NCBI GenBank assembly: GCA_031308135.1
Contig: JAHLJT010009419.1
Span: 179,770,739 to 179,834,738, forward strand
Length of the DNA: 64,000 bases
Origin: Acheta domesticus
Lineage: Eukaryota > Arthropoda > Insecta > Orthoptera > Gryllidae
Direction of reading: 5' to 3'
The position numbers and the translations under genes were made by a program. This document shows, piece by piece, positions 1 to 11,379 of this stretch (its first letter is position 1; every line of letters starts with the position of its first letter). Under the pieces are notes generated by a model, which saw only the letters and a program-made list of their open reading frames with translations, was not told the DNA's origin and did not search any database.

Positions 1-790
1 TCCGAAAATGTGCGAAATATAACGTCACTGTGGCCCTCAATGAGATATTTTATACATTTTTGGCCCTCAGGCTTCATAAAGTTGCGTCTTTCGCCACACA
101 CCATGCACATTCCGTGGAATAGATTTATTGCCAAAAGAGACTAACCCATAGCAAAGAATAATGATGTAATATACGTGATGTGAATGGCATCTTGCCTCTT
201 ACGATAAATTAAAACATTTCAATAATAAATATATAAGAAATTTATTCAGGTCCAGTGATTGAAATATTAAAAGTTAGATTATTAGACTAAATAATGTATT
301 TTTAATATTCCCACGTTCCAAGATATAAAAATTCGGGAGAAACGCTTCGTACTTTGTCATGCATACTAAGTATTATATTTATGAATATAACATGTACAAG
401 AATGTAAACTACAATAAATGCAAATATTTTCCTCAGTCTAATAATTTGAACACGTCGAATCCTTTACTGTTTACCGAAATATGTGTGCAAAACCGAGACA
501 TGTTTTCCTTCACTGTTTACATCTCAATCACTTCATTGTCCCACGCCGTGCCGTCGTCTCCTTAACCCTGGACTTCTTCTCTCTCCCTCTGTCGCATTTT
601 AAGATACTCTCAAACGACATTTTCACAAAAATCCTCCATATTTTTTAACATTTTTTGCATAAAAATAGGTTTTGATATTCTCTAAAACTCTCTTCAATGA
701 ACTATTAGAGGGCAGAAAAATTGAGAAAATATGGAAAAAATAGTGTGTTTTGAGAGAACACAGTTTACTCAATATACACATTACAAAAAA
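1..790. other. AT-rich intergenic DNA
   Basis: No coding region, RNA gene or mobile element is recognisable here. The one short open frame (359-565) has no motif and is of a size expected by chance in such DNA. Confidence 0.5.
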
Positions 791-951
791 TCAAAAGTAA
801 ACCATTGTGTTAATTGAGACATCCTGTAAATAATGTATTGTATCCTGGCGCAGAAAGAACCGCAAGTTTAGAAAATGTTCGAAATATAAAGATCTTATCG
901 ATACTTCAGAAACTAAAAATATTTCAAGACAAGCTTGCAGAAAATAACTGT

Positions 952-954
<3 letters not shown>

Positions 955-1001
<47 letters not shown>
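955..1001. repeat. (AT)n microsatellite
   Basis: About 47 bp of uninterrupted AT dinucleotide repeat. The Tyr-Ile-repeat open frames on both strands here are artefacts of the repeat. Confidence 0.97.
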
Positions 1002-1002
<1 letters not shown>

Positions 1003-1344
1003 ATAAAAACACTCAACATTAGTTCTTAAATATATGCAATTGTCCTTCATTTATTTTGCAATTTACTCTAGCGTCCGCCATTGACACCTCCTTTGGAAAT
1101 CTCTGCCTACCGGAAAGGCACCGATGGGCGACTGTTAATTTAACTGTAGTTTTTATGTTTGACTTTATATAATACATCAAAGTGTTCTTTAGTTATATTT
1201 GTTGCTTGAAAAACGTTAGCTTTACCTTTCATTTCGCTTTTCGTGAAAGGAAAGCTTATGACGTGGCTTACACGAGGTATTTGACATGTAAGACGACAAC
1301 CAAAAAGCAGGGTTCTTTGACAATTTCATCAAATATTTGCACCT

Positions 1345-1475
1345 GAATTTGACTTAGCTATGTAGCCAGTGTCGAAAACCCTGCCACCGCCGGGACTTGA
1401 ACCGTTGAATCTGCCGCTCGGAGGCACTGCAGTGATATCAATCGATGCCCTGAACCACTTCAGCCGGTAATATCA
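1345..1475 (-). mobile_element. tRNA-derived SINE, head region only (family S1)
   Basis: Read on the minus strand, this piece carries a tRNA-like head with a B-box-like segment, followed by the start of the S1 body (the gtgtcgaaaa boundary at 1369-1378). The same head and boundary recur on the minus strand at 5584-5697 and 50929-51045. The rest of the body is missing, so the copy is truncated. S1 is a working name used here. Confidence 0.65.
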
Positions 1476-1479
1476 TTCG

Positions 1480-2640
1480 TGGTATGAGTACTTGTTGACG
1501 TACGTCATAAGTGATAGCCACAGTTTCTTGCATTAACTAAATATCATTCTTCTGCTTTGTGGTTTTGCTCCCTAATATAGTTAATTTTGATCTCAGATGT
1601 ATAGAGGAAAGTTAAATTTCTACTCTTAAGATTCTACTAAAGCTGTTACGCATTACAAATTCAAAAATTCTAAGTGAATGATCTGAGTGAGAATTGCACT
1701 AGACTTCCCCAAAATGATCCAATATTCCTTAAATGTTCATAAAAATGTTTAGAATTTGTTATTTTCTCAGGTGTGAACAATAAGAATAATGTAAATAGAA
1801 ATTATGTTAAATATCTCCAGAAATGTTCATACACTAGTATCTATTTCTTGTCAGATACTGATTTTAGAACTGTTTTTATCAAACCTTTTTTGTTTCTCTG
1901 AATATCACGAACTTGAAATTCCGAAGTTTTTGGAACCCTGAAAACATTTTTGCAATGCGACGTGTATTGATAAACTAAAATAAGTTATAAAAACTTCGCC
2001 ATTGTGATCTAAACGGAAATAGACTACAAAAGAAATGGTGCCCTGATTATCTGTAAAAAGAATGCAGATTTTTCGACGTTCCCGCCTGTCTTTCAAATCC
2101 CGTTTCCAGAGTTACGACACTGGTTTCTCCGACACTCGCGAATAGCTGCGTATACTAATTAGAGAAACGTCGTATGCGATTTCTAGTACCATCCGTCGAC
2201 TCCCTGTTACGTACATTTTTCACGATCTACATCCCGTCGGTAGGATTTCTCCTTATTTTTTTTTTCTCCAAATTGGAGATACGAGGTCCGCATATCATTC
2301 TGCAATCACTGAAGGATGAAACAAAGACCTGAAAATGCGAACGTATTTCATTACACGCCCCTTGCCGGGACAACAAAGCTTCTCACCGATGGAAAGTGAA
2401 ACAAATGCAAGTGCTGTAATAACATTCCAACAGAGAAGCCGGATCAGATAGTAGGCGATAGGCAATTGAGGTCAAGGCGGCCCTGAAATAGCACCCAACG
2501 GCTTTCCCCTCCTCGTAGCCACCCCGTCGCTCCCTTGTTTCTGCAGGGCTCCACGCACGCTTCACTTCTTCGTCGTTCACTTGTCGAAATGCCGTTTCTT
2601 AGTAGTACCTTTTTCATCTCCCATTAATGAATCCTTTTAA
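1480..2640. other. Intergenic DNA, nothing recognised
   Basis: AT-rich DNA with a somewhat GC-richer patch at 2380-2580. The short minus-strand frame in that patch has no recognisable motif, and no splice context convinced me. Confidence 0.4.
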
Positions 2641-2674
2641 ACATAGTCACTTTGACTTACTCATGTATCAAGTC

Positions 2675-2780
2675 TTATTTATTTATTTGGTCAAAAAAAG
2701 TAAAAACTGTATATGACATATGGGAAAGAGATTATCTGCGCACATTTTCTTGAGGCCCAGAATTTTTTAAAAAAAAATCA
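2675..2780. repeat. Dispersed repeat shared with 44845-44950
   Basis: The stretch with aaaactgtatatgac, a purine-rich gggaaagattat-like block and cacattttcttg is repeated in the same order and orientation about 42 kb downstream. The flanking DNA at 3165-3260 also resembles the arms of the foldback family, so this may be a decayed relative of it. Confidence 0.6.
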
Positions 2781-3164
2781 ACGTTTGAAAAACTAGAAAC
2801 AAGAATTTAGAAAATAATTATTATTTTAGAAAAATAAAAATTCGAGGATTTTGTTGCGAGAAGTTTCGGAAATAAACATCGTATCAGAAATGTTTTGGGA
2901 AGTCGTTGCATTATTACTATGATTTCGCGCATTAACTAATTTCTGTCGTCGCCTGAATATAATTTCTTCTCGAGTTGATATAATATTTTGAAACAGATGT
3001 GTAATACAAATAATAAATGATAATACATGGCTCGATCACTACTTTATATTTTCGTCCATTTTTGGTTGTATTTTGTTTTTTAATTTTTGGATGTACATGA
3101 AGTCCCTACGTTATTTTAAACCGTTTTATGCAAATTACACCAAATTCTTCCTTTAGCTCGTTCC

Positions 3165-3560
3165 TCAACAGAGTAAAATACGCTTATAAACTGGCATAGG
3201 TCAATTTTCATTCAAATCCTACAAATTTAAAAAAATTGCGTGTTGAAACTTTTTGGAGCACCTCGTTTAACTTAACAGATTTTTTCCTAACGAAATCTAT
3301 TCTTCAATCGTAGATCTTTAAATGAAGTTATGTATAATATTTTCAAAATATGAATTAGTAGTTCTAAACAGTTTGTGTGAAAACGCGAGAATTTTTCCTA
3401 AACATGCAAAAAAGATTTTTTTTACTATTGTCTTCAATTATTTTCTTTAATATATATTCTCGAAAAGTTCGCCTATAAATTTGGCATCAGTCCTGACATT
3501 CATTCAAATATCTGAACGTTCGATTATTACAAAAATCTTCCACAGTTCTTTTGGTGAAGA
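3165..3560. repeat. Possible degenerate arm of the foldback family
   Basis: The segment from 3171 (gagtaaaatacgcttataaa, then ggcataggtcaattttcat) parallels the foldback interior at 43132-43180. The rest is too decayed to align by eye. No termini or target duplication are visible. Confidence 0.35.
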
Positions 3561-4556
3561 AAGTCTTCACGAGCTAGTTGAAGAAATACCAGGATACAAG
3601 ATGCAATATTGTAATAGTACGTAACCATTACAAATAATTTGAGAAATTTTGTGTTGTAATCAGATGTACCGTACAGATATCTCTAACGTTAACTAAAATG
3701 TAATACCACATGCAGCCGGTCTGGATGGTGAAGGGACTGCGGACCAACTACTCTTCTCCTTCCGAAGTGAGTTTCAAAAGATGCGAGTACGTTGGTATCT
3801 ACAGCTCGAGTGTGTACAGTTCGAGATACACTCAGCTGAAACGTAAAGAGTGACTGGCGTCAACTCAGAAGAGGAGGGAAATAAAAATATTTCAGTGTGT
3901 TTGAATCTAGTGTACGTATGAGAAAATGTGTGGAAAGTCCGGTTTCAAATCTCATTTCATCAAGTTTACTACATTTTTAATATAAATTAGGAATCTTAGG
4001 ATCCTTAATTAAAATGAATTGTGACGTACTACTTCCTTCTGTTTTAGTGAATTACGACTTCGTAGTATAGGTATATTTTGAATTTTAATGTTCTTTGTTC
4101 TAAAATTGGGACAAAAACTTCATTTCAAAAATCAGGAAAAACTTAAAGAGTTTTTCAACAAAAAGTTTCATGTTCACAAAATTGTGATCTACCATTAAAA
4201 ATGTTTCTTATTTAATGCCTGTTACACTTGTTAGGATACGCATGAGAACACAGCACTCACTAGAAGTTGTTCTGGACAGAAATGAACTCGTATAATTTGA
4301 AGTAAACTTCATTCTCTGATATAAATTAAATGGAGATACGTATAGTCTTAACTACTTGGAGACGCCCAATGAGATATTCTTATGAAACTTTCAACTGAAA
4401 TAACAGTATTTTTTGGGGTAATCGCAAGTAATTGGTTAATTGAATCATCAGTAGTTGAGATTACTTACTAATTACTATTTAAATAATAATTACTGGTGTC
4501 AGGAGGATCTTTCTGTCTCGCTGACTACTCAGTTAGAAAAACCAAGGAGTAACGTG

Positions 4557-4700
4557 CCGATCCGGGTGGCCGAGTTCGCTAAGGAAGTAGTGCCGTGGCA
4601 ATTTCGGGTCGACGGTTCGTGGGTTCGACTCCCGCTTCGTGCACGGTTGTATTTGTGTTCGTTTTTTCACCCATTCTTTCACCCGTCCTTTCATCAATAC
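4557..4700 (+). mobile_element. tRNA-derived SINE or tRNA pseudogene (family S2)
   Basis: An A-box-like gtggccgagttcg (4566-4578) and a very good B box, ggttcgtgggttcgactccc (4614-4633), are spaced as in a type II (Leu/Ser-like) tRNA. The acceptor stem does not close, and the sequence runs into a tail (atttgtgttcg) that recurs after a second tRNA-like head at 8693-8703. That recurrence favours a SINE over a functional tRNA gene. Confidence 0.6.
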
Positions 4701-5109
4701 CATTTCAATTCATTCAGTATGCAGATATCTCTAACGTTAAATCAATAGTGGTCGCTAATGACCTCGTAGTTAATGCGACCGTAAATCAATTTAAGAAAAT
4801 GTAACATTTCAAACGTCAGAGAGTTACAGATACGTCATGCGTCCCGTCGATCGCTTTTTCTCAACAATAAAAATATAAATTTAATAACAAGACTTCCGAC
4901 TTAAAGGTTCACAACTTACATAACGTCCTATCAGCTCCAAGCACTAAAAAGAGATCACTTAAGCAAACTATCTTATCTTAAGCAAATTGTGCATACTACT
5001 GCATAAAACCTACAATCCACGGAACCGAGTCTCTGCGTCCTAAAGAAGCATTTTGCTTCGTTATCCAATGTACTTCTAATATGTTATCCCGTTGCTAGAT
5101 AGAGACAAA

Positions 5110-5357
5110 TGACGAATTGATTTATTCCGAGTGCGTTAACTACTAGGTTCATTAGTCCCGTAAAGTGTAGCACATGTATTCATCGTGAAGTGGCGGTGAT
5201 CTTTCCCCACTGGATGGCGAGATCTGACGCTGACCTACCATCGACTAGCGGAGTTGTCCCCAAACCAGGTACCTTCCACCAACGGGGCACCGCCCCAGCC
5301 GGGACAAGCTCTAAGCCCCCGACCAGTCTCTCGACATGTGGGGTAGTGTAGTGCATG

Positions 5358-5397
<40 letters not shown>

Positions 5398-5700
5398 TAA
5401 GGGGTGCGGATAGGACAAGGAAGAGGAAGAAAAGTTCGCGCGCGGTCCGTGGCTCGTTCTTTAAGGTACAGCTCAGGCATTCGTCGGGTGTTGATCGGAG
5501 AAATCACGGAAAACTAACATTCAGAGCAGCCGGACGCTAGAATTCTCTTCCACACAGTGACTGAATTCTGTCTAGCTGACATGCTAGTGTCGAAAATCCT
5601 GCCGCCGTCGGAACTCGAACCTAGGACCTCCCGGGCTGAGGGACTGCAATGACATAAATTGATACACTAATCCCACCTCTCCCGGTAAATGAAAAAGATA
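5110..5700 (-). mobile_element. Near full-length tRNA-derived SINE (family S1)
   Basis: On the minus strand the order is tRNA-like head (about 5697-5590, with a B-box-like gttcgagttcc), the gtgtcgaaaa-type boundary, a body with ttttccgtgatttctccgat, a C/T-rich stretch interrupted by a dinucleotide repeat, ggggcggtgccccg, and a 3' end near cgggactaatgaacc. Other copies are at 13030, 17695, 18035, 26795, 27490 and 50570. At about 590 bp it is long for a SINE and has no coding capacity. The short open frames inside it are not genes. Confidence 0.75.
5361..5394. repeat. (GT)n microsatellite inside a SINE
   Basis: A GT dinucleotide tract lies within the S1 copy, where other copies have only a short cacacaca stretch. 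It is a copy-specific expansion. Confidence 0.95.
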
Positions 5701-6329
5701 ACCCGCTTCATTCCAAAGGGCGAAGATATTTTCATGGCGCATTTTAGTTTTAAAAAAGTTGCAAATCTTGTTTAAAATCGAGGTAATGCAAAGCGGACCG
5801 ATTTTGCGTATTTCTTTGTTCATAATTCATTAATATAGTATGCAATGTGAACTTGCACCTGTGAAATTTCTCAAGGTGCCTACAAACGAATTTTCTCATT
5901 GGAAAATGCAGTAATTTTATTCATGGCATTGAGGATTATCAATCTGCATGGCAATTCAAGTATACTGAGAACAAAATATTCAAATATGTATTTTTCTTGT
6001 ATACTTACGTATATACAATGTAATATCTGAATAACAAAAATACACGTTTTGTGGTCACGTAACACCGAACAAGTTTTTTCCCAAACATCCGTTTGCACGA
6101 GTATGCATCAGTCCGTCTGTGAACAAAACTACCGTCTAAACAGTTCGTAGATTTTTTCCGAATTTTACCCAATCGATCTGCCCGTTTCGCAGTCCTGCTA
6201 TATTTTCAATTTTTTTCTTGTGTATTTGTCATACTGATGACCGCGCAATAGTCGAAATTCGATAACAATTCATTAAATTGTTAATGTTATTGAGCGTATT
6301 TTGTGTAAGAGTAAATCTGTATAATTATT

Positions 6330-6900
6330 GCATATACAGGATGTCCCATTTAACTTGACTAATCAAAATAACTCGAAAAATATGCGACGCATTAAAAAAT
6401 GTCAAAGGCAGAGCTTTAATGTCGCCAAGGGGGACATCTGTCCGAACTAAAATCAAATTTCCTCGCTCGCCCCTTTAGGGTGAAGTTGGAGCCAACTTTG
6501 TAATCCTAAATGGGAACCCCCACATTTTATTGCAGATTCGGAGTCTACACAAACAAATACATGAGTTTGGTCTAAAACGTTTTTTGATCGAGAGACGATC
6601 CGATTATTTGTATTCATGTACGTCCAGCGGCTTCAAATCGCCCGCGCTGATTAAACCTCGTTAAATCCCATAATTTAATGAAAAAATGAAGAAAAAATTC
6701 CATTTAAGATTTCAAAGTTGCCTCCCCCACCCCTAGGGGGTGGGGCAGTTGGATTTGATTTTAGGTCAGGCAGATTTTCCCATTGGAGATATTAATTTTT
6801 TTATTTGGAACATGTCTGGATCGTTCACAATACCCTTTGTTTATGTATAATGCAAGTTACAGTTACGTGGAAATTAAGTGAAAAAATAACATCACTACGA
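6330..6900 (+). mobile_element. Possible DNA-transposon end or nonautonomous remnant
   Basis: The sequence tacaggatgtcccattt at 6336-6352 resembles the terminal consensus (TACAGGRTGTCCC-like) seen in several insect DNA-transposon families. It is followed by an aactcgaaaaa block and two short GC-rich blocks, including gcctcccccacccctagggg at 6720-6739. The matching right end is not evident, so boundaries and superfamily are uncertain. A similar inverted end lies at 814-834. Confidence 0.35.
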
Positions 6901-7188
6901 ACTTTTGTAACAAAAACAATATCGTTCACGTACTAAAATTAATATAACATTAATAATATGCTTTCCATGTACACAAATGGAAACGTGAGGTGAAGAATTT
7001 TTGTCTTAAACATGAAGTTTGGAATAAAACGTGTAATATCATTTTGTAGATTAGGGCGTAGTAAACAAAATTCGTGTCTATGTGGGATACTGAAATCAGG
7101 TTTTAAAGCTTTTAAACTATTATTTCCGAGTTATGTACGATATACGATAGTAGTGTGTTCGTGTTGCGGGTTGCATCTGTACGTGATA

Positions 7189-7578
7189 TTATTTGTTTAA
7201 TGCGTTTGTAACACACACTTCACATACAATATGAAGTTTCTCTTTCTCCATATAAACTTTACCTATTCCAAATATCACGCTCTTCCGAGCGCGTAATATG
7301 TTTTGAAGTACAGAGTAGTCACGAATAAATACGGTACATAGAGGTATAATAGTCATGTACATTTTTTTGAAAATTATAGCTTTCGTGCAGTTATGACAGA
7401 CATATTGTACGATAGATGCAAATGCTCTAAATAACATAGCATAAAAGACGTTTTCATGTTTGATATCGTTTTTTAAACAGATAACACAAATGTAATCTTT
7501 TAAATATCTCTCATGTCGTTGATAATTACCTGACGGGTGTTTTTGTGTATTTTTAATTTGTGAGCATAAGCACTTCAA
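7189..7578 (-). CDS. Cys-rich ORF of unknown origin, possible gene fragment
   Basis: Function unknown. About 129 codons are open on the minus strand, and the same frame stays open for about 20 more codons upstream without an obvious ATG, so the true start is unclear. The predicted protein is basic, with three Cys pairs in the order CVIC, CHNC and CEVC, a spacing that could bind zinc. The frame is notable in AT-rich surroundings where stops are frequent. No transposase, RT or familiar zinc-finger signature was recognised. It could be a decayed mobile-element or integrated-virus gene, an exon, or chance. The overlapping plus-strand ORF at 7012-7200 is probably spurious. Confidence 0.3.
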   Translation of the reverse strand: MKCLCSQIKNTQKHPSGNYQRHERYLKDYICVICLKNDIKHENVFYAMLFRAFASIVQYVCHNCTKAIIFKKMYMTIIPLCTVFIRDYSVLQNILRARKSVIFGIGKVYMEKEKLHIVCEVCVTNALNK

Positions 7579-8599
7579 TTTATTTCTTATGAAATTTCTT
7601 GAAATGTCAAAAATGTATGTGAAAATGAACTGAAAAGTGCGCCTCTAATTCGATTTGTGAGATTGTCTTAATGAAGCTTAAAATTTTCACTTTTCACTTG
7701 ATGGTTCGATCTTCTGTGCATGATTCTAGTATTTGCAACCCGTGTCTTTTCAGTCCAAGTAGTTAGCGTTGAAAATCAAGGAGAGTAAATAAGATTACCC
7801 CTTCTTGCAGATCACTCTAATCTTTAAGATCACAGTATGTGCTGTGCACTACGTGAATAAAGGTTATGAGAGAGCACGAGATTTTTCCACGTTGATATTA
7901 AAGAAAGTCTCACGCCTTTCTTTACGCTACGCAATTTAAAGGAACTCGGGCAAATTATATCTCAGCGTGGGATAATTGTGCAGTATGATTCTGCACTGTG
8001 GTTGGTTTACATAACCACATTGCTATTTCCACAACATGCATGTCTCTTCATCAGTTTGAATGACTGCTTTGAAGAAATGCTTCAAGAAATTGCTTTGAGG
8101 AAATAAAAAATCGGAGACATGTAAATAATATGAGGATTCTGAACGTTTCAACGTTAATATATGTACAATTTTAATTTTATCAATTTCCAATAATTAATTG
8201 TCTGTTTTTTATTACATTTGTATTATCTCTCAGCGTTTTAATAGAGATATATTTAAATTTTATTATGTTATTTGTCTAACTAGAAAAATGTAGAAGCTGC
8301 AATTACCGTATGTAATGAAAAATCCTTATAACACAAAAAATCTACATTTTTTGTTGAGTTAATTCATTTTGAAAAAATAGTTCATAACTGATTTTGATAG
8401 ATGTCCTTAGGTGCAATAAATTTGTTTTCATTTTGGCTATGAAAACAAATGGTGTAAAAGTAAAATCTTACAGATTTAATGCTGCAAAGAACATTAAACT
8501 CCATGTATGCATAAAACGTCAGTTTATGTTACATAAATTGTTTTATCGAAGTATTTTGTTACAACCGTAACGTGTTTACAGATCGTAGTATCGAGAAAG

Positions 8600-8860
8600 T
8601 AGGTCTCGTGGGACAGGGGAATGTGGCAAGTTATCGCAAAAAAGTCCGCATTAAGGCTGTGAGTTCAAAGTCCCCGTAAGGCATGCATTTGTTAATTTGT
8701 GTTCGTGGAGAAGCAGTGACTCTGAAGAAGACCGCAAAATGATGGCCGAAACGTCAGCTCGGCCGACTGAGATGCGGCTCATCCCGGACAGCTAGGTATC
8801 AAATGACTCCGGCCCCGGAAGCCTATGAATCCACCTTGTGTTTTGGTTCCTTTCACCCAG
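8600..8860 (+). mobile_element. S2-type tRNA-derived SINE with hammerhead-like block
   Basis: A tRNA-like head (gtggcaagttatcgc, then the B-box-like gtgagttcaaagtcccc at 8659-8675) leads to the same atttgtgttcg junction as the copy at 4557. It continues into ctctgaagaag, accgc and ggccgaaacgtc (8710-8747). That block resembles the CTGATGA-stem-GAAAC pattern of the two palindromic elements at 11226 and 51850, but its first core box is altered (CTGAAGA). Confidence 0.5.
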
Positions 8861-9139
8861 AACAATAGTGCAATCACCAAGATGGAATCAAGGGACACGG
8901 GCAAGTACGTAAGAGTACAGAACTAAGAGTGATCTATTCTGTGTTGATAGTACACTGCAATGGAAATGTCCCCCGATGGAGAATGGAGCCCTGGTCGATT
9001 TTTTTGGCGTCGAGATATAGCTGCTGGAATAAAGGGAGCAAAACCAAAATGCTACCCTCGCCACAAGATAATATGAATCTATCTTACACGAGAAAGTCGG
9101 TGTCATTCTGTGCACTAGTTAATTTATCATTTTCCTAAC

Positions 9140-10430
9140 CTGTAAATACTGGATAGAATCAAGCAGTCAGCATTCCCAGGTCACATTATTATTACACATA
9201 TTCATGAATGCAAGAATGTCACATAAAAAATGTCAAAAATGTAGAGGCAATACGGTTATTCACAAAGAAACATTGTTTTCACTAAGCACGAAACAAAGTT
9301 TGCAATGGGATAATATTCTTAATTGCTATTGCTGAATTGAATTACATTCTTCAGTTAATTGAATATTCATGATATGATTGACTATAAAATACACGAAAAT
9401 ATTTTATATACGTCCGAAACTGTGAAAGTCCAATTAACAGTCCAATTACCACAGTAGAAATGTTCGACTTGTCAAGTTTTATCTGATAGTAAACCCTGAA
9501 TTACTGGATCCTGTCCATTATAATAAAGTACTATTTAACACAATTATTTATTTAATGATGCTACCCACCAGCTGTTATATTATATACCTTAACAGGACTT
9601 TGTATATATAATTTTTACAATAAACCTCACATAAAAATACTTCTATTTAAGAGCATGGGACTGGATAATGGTACGACATCTTAAGTGACTACTGGCTAAG
9701 AGGCTACTGAAAGTTCAAATAATTCTGTAAGTCAGATGATCAACATGAAAAGCATATATATTGCATTAAAAATACTGAATAGATTTCAATACTATATTAC
9801 ATCACTTCGCCAGTGGCTTCCTAAACTCTAGCAGAAACCAAAAAGGAAAATAAAATTCTTTCTTTTTTTTTAATATTGAGTGCTTACTTACCAATGTCTA
9901 GTCCCAAGTCCCACATTTATTTCAAATGTCACACACTTACCTAGTTTTGTTTTCTGGCGTTTGAAAAGAAATGGTGTTAGTTGTATTATACATGTTGGTG
10001 TTATGTTGCAAACTATTCAGATCACTTAAAACGTGTGTAATTAAAAAGTTGATTTCAAAACTCCACGATTATTACACACTGGAAAAAAGCTCATTTCGTC
10101 GCTATGCAGGAAAATATCCGTAAAACGCAAACGTAATTTCAAAGGTAGAAATAACTGGAAGAAAAACTACGCAAATATCAGTTACGTTCACTAGTCATCA
10201 ACTCTGAACACTTGTTGCGAACCGTTCCGCGCCGAAGCCCGGACGAAATATTCGCAGTCACCGCCACTTGCGAGCGCACTAAGGTCGTAGCAGTCGGCGC
10301 GCGCCCTATTGCAAGCTGTCGCCTGGAATGCCAGCCACGCACTTCCCCCGCCCCCCCCCCCACGCCTTCCCATTCGCAGTGCCTTTCCTTCGACTTGCAC
10401 TCTGGGCACAACGCCTCAACTGGAAAACAC
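9140..10430. other. Intergenic DNA, nothing recognised
   Basis: AT-rich DNA ending in a GC-richer patch at 10200-10410. Three overlapping short frames in that patch (two minus, one plus) are typical of GC-rich DNA and have no identifiable domain. Confidence 0.4.
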
Positions 10431-10691
10431 TAACATAAGTTTTTATTGATTGTCTTTCTTCATTGCATAAAGAAAGGTTCCATTCATTATAGACAATCAG
10501 GTGATATTATAATATATTTCATAAGACAAGGTTGAAGTTTGTACATAAAAAAAATTGGAGTCTGTACAACGTTTCAGAGATCTATTTGTCTCCATCAGGT
10601 ACTTTTTGGATAAAATCAAATTTATCACATTAATATTGAGATGAAATCAATAACCATATAAAGAAACAGAAAATACTGTATATCAGATAAC

Positions 10692-10994
10692 TTGTCAAAC
10701 GTGCGACAAAAATACATTGGCCAGACTAAAAGAAAATTAGAAATGAGAATCAAAGAACATGAAAGGAATATGATGGAGCCATTTAGCAGACAGAACTCGG
10801 TAACAACTCACAGAATAGAAACCGGTCATAAGTTGGATTTTGAAAATGTTAAAATTCTTGATAATGAAACCAGGAGATTCCCAAGAATCATTTCTGAAAC
10901 TCTACGTATTAAATTAAATGGCACTATGAATTCGATGGTTAAATGTAACAACTTCACCAACGCATACGATAATACATTACGCAGAATTAAATAA
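10692..10994 (+). pseudogene. GIY-YIG endonuclease fragment of a Penelope-like element
   Basis: The 100-codon frame contains KYIGQTKRKLEMRIKEHERN near its start. This is the YIG half of a GIY-YIG nuclease, with the conserved Arg on the following helix. Downstream are the THRIETGHKLDFENVKIL block and a Glu-containing ISETLRIK segment, as in Penelope-type enzymes. Just upstream another frame encodes a Cys-x2-Cys run (CQTCDK) that should precede YIG, so a frameshift lies near 10710. The listed start is not a genuine ATG and the RT domain is absent. The protein is not expected to be functional. Confidence 0.7.
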
Positions 10995-11225
10995 TATTTA
11001 TTATTTTCTTCCATTATTGATCCCTACCTATGGTTACCTGACCCCCTTTGTTTCACGAACTAAACTTAAAACTTATATCCAATATAAGGTAAGCTTCCAT
11101 TATTTAATATTGTTTTCAGCTTACATGATGTTTTTATAAAGATTAATTACATATCAACATTAATATAATAAATTTGATTTCATCTCAATATTAACGTAAT
11201 AAATTTGGTTTTATCCAAAAAGTAC

Positions 11226-11264
11226 CTGATGATGGAGACAAATAGATCTCTGAAACGTTGTACA
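11226..11264 (+). ncRNA. Hammerhead-like ribozyme core in right arm
   Basis: CTGATGA at 11226-11232 is followed by a stem II candidate (gaga 11235-11238 with tctc 11247-11250), GAAA at 11252-11255 and a very short possible stem III (ac with gt). Tight stem III is a known feature of Penelope-like hammerheads. Stem I pairing is only partial by eye. The same motif lies inverted at about 10565-10602 in the left arm. Activity is untested. Confidence 0.45.
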
Positions 11265-11379
11265 AAATCCAACTTTGTTTTATGTACAAACTCCAACCTT
11301 GTCTTATGAAATTATATTATCACCTGATTGTCTATAATGAATGGAACCTTTCTTTATGCAAAACACTAGCATACCTTCC

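Larger units (their letters stand above)
10432..11375 (+). mobile_element. Penelope-like element remnant with inverted terminal arms
   Basis: The arm at about 10432-10660 is largely the reverse complement of about 11165-11375. Each arm carries a CTGATGA...GAAACGTTGTAC block, the inner sequence ttgatttcatctcaatatta and the outer sequence gacaatcaggtgata. Between the arms is a GIY-YIG endonuclease fragment. Penelope-like elements encode an RT plus a GIY-YIG nuclease and often have inverted terminal repeats with hammerhead ribozyme motifs. The RT portion is missing, so this is a 3' remnant. Confidence 0.7.

Noticed and set aside
791..1029. Overlapping plus and minus ORFs with Tyr-Ile repeats
   Set aside because: They translate an (AT)n microsatellite. 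The same applies to 51980-52372.
4557..4650. Functional tRNA gene
   Set aside because: A and B boxes are good, but the acceptor stem does not close and a SINE-like tail shared with 8693 follows.
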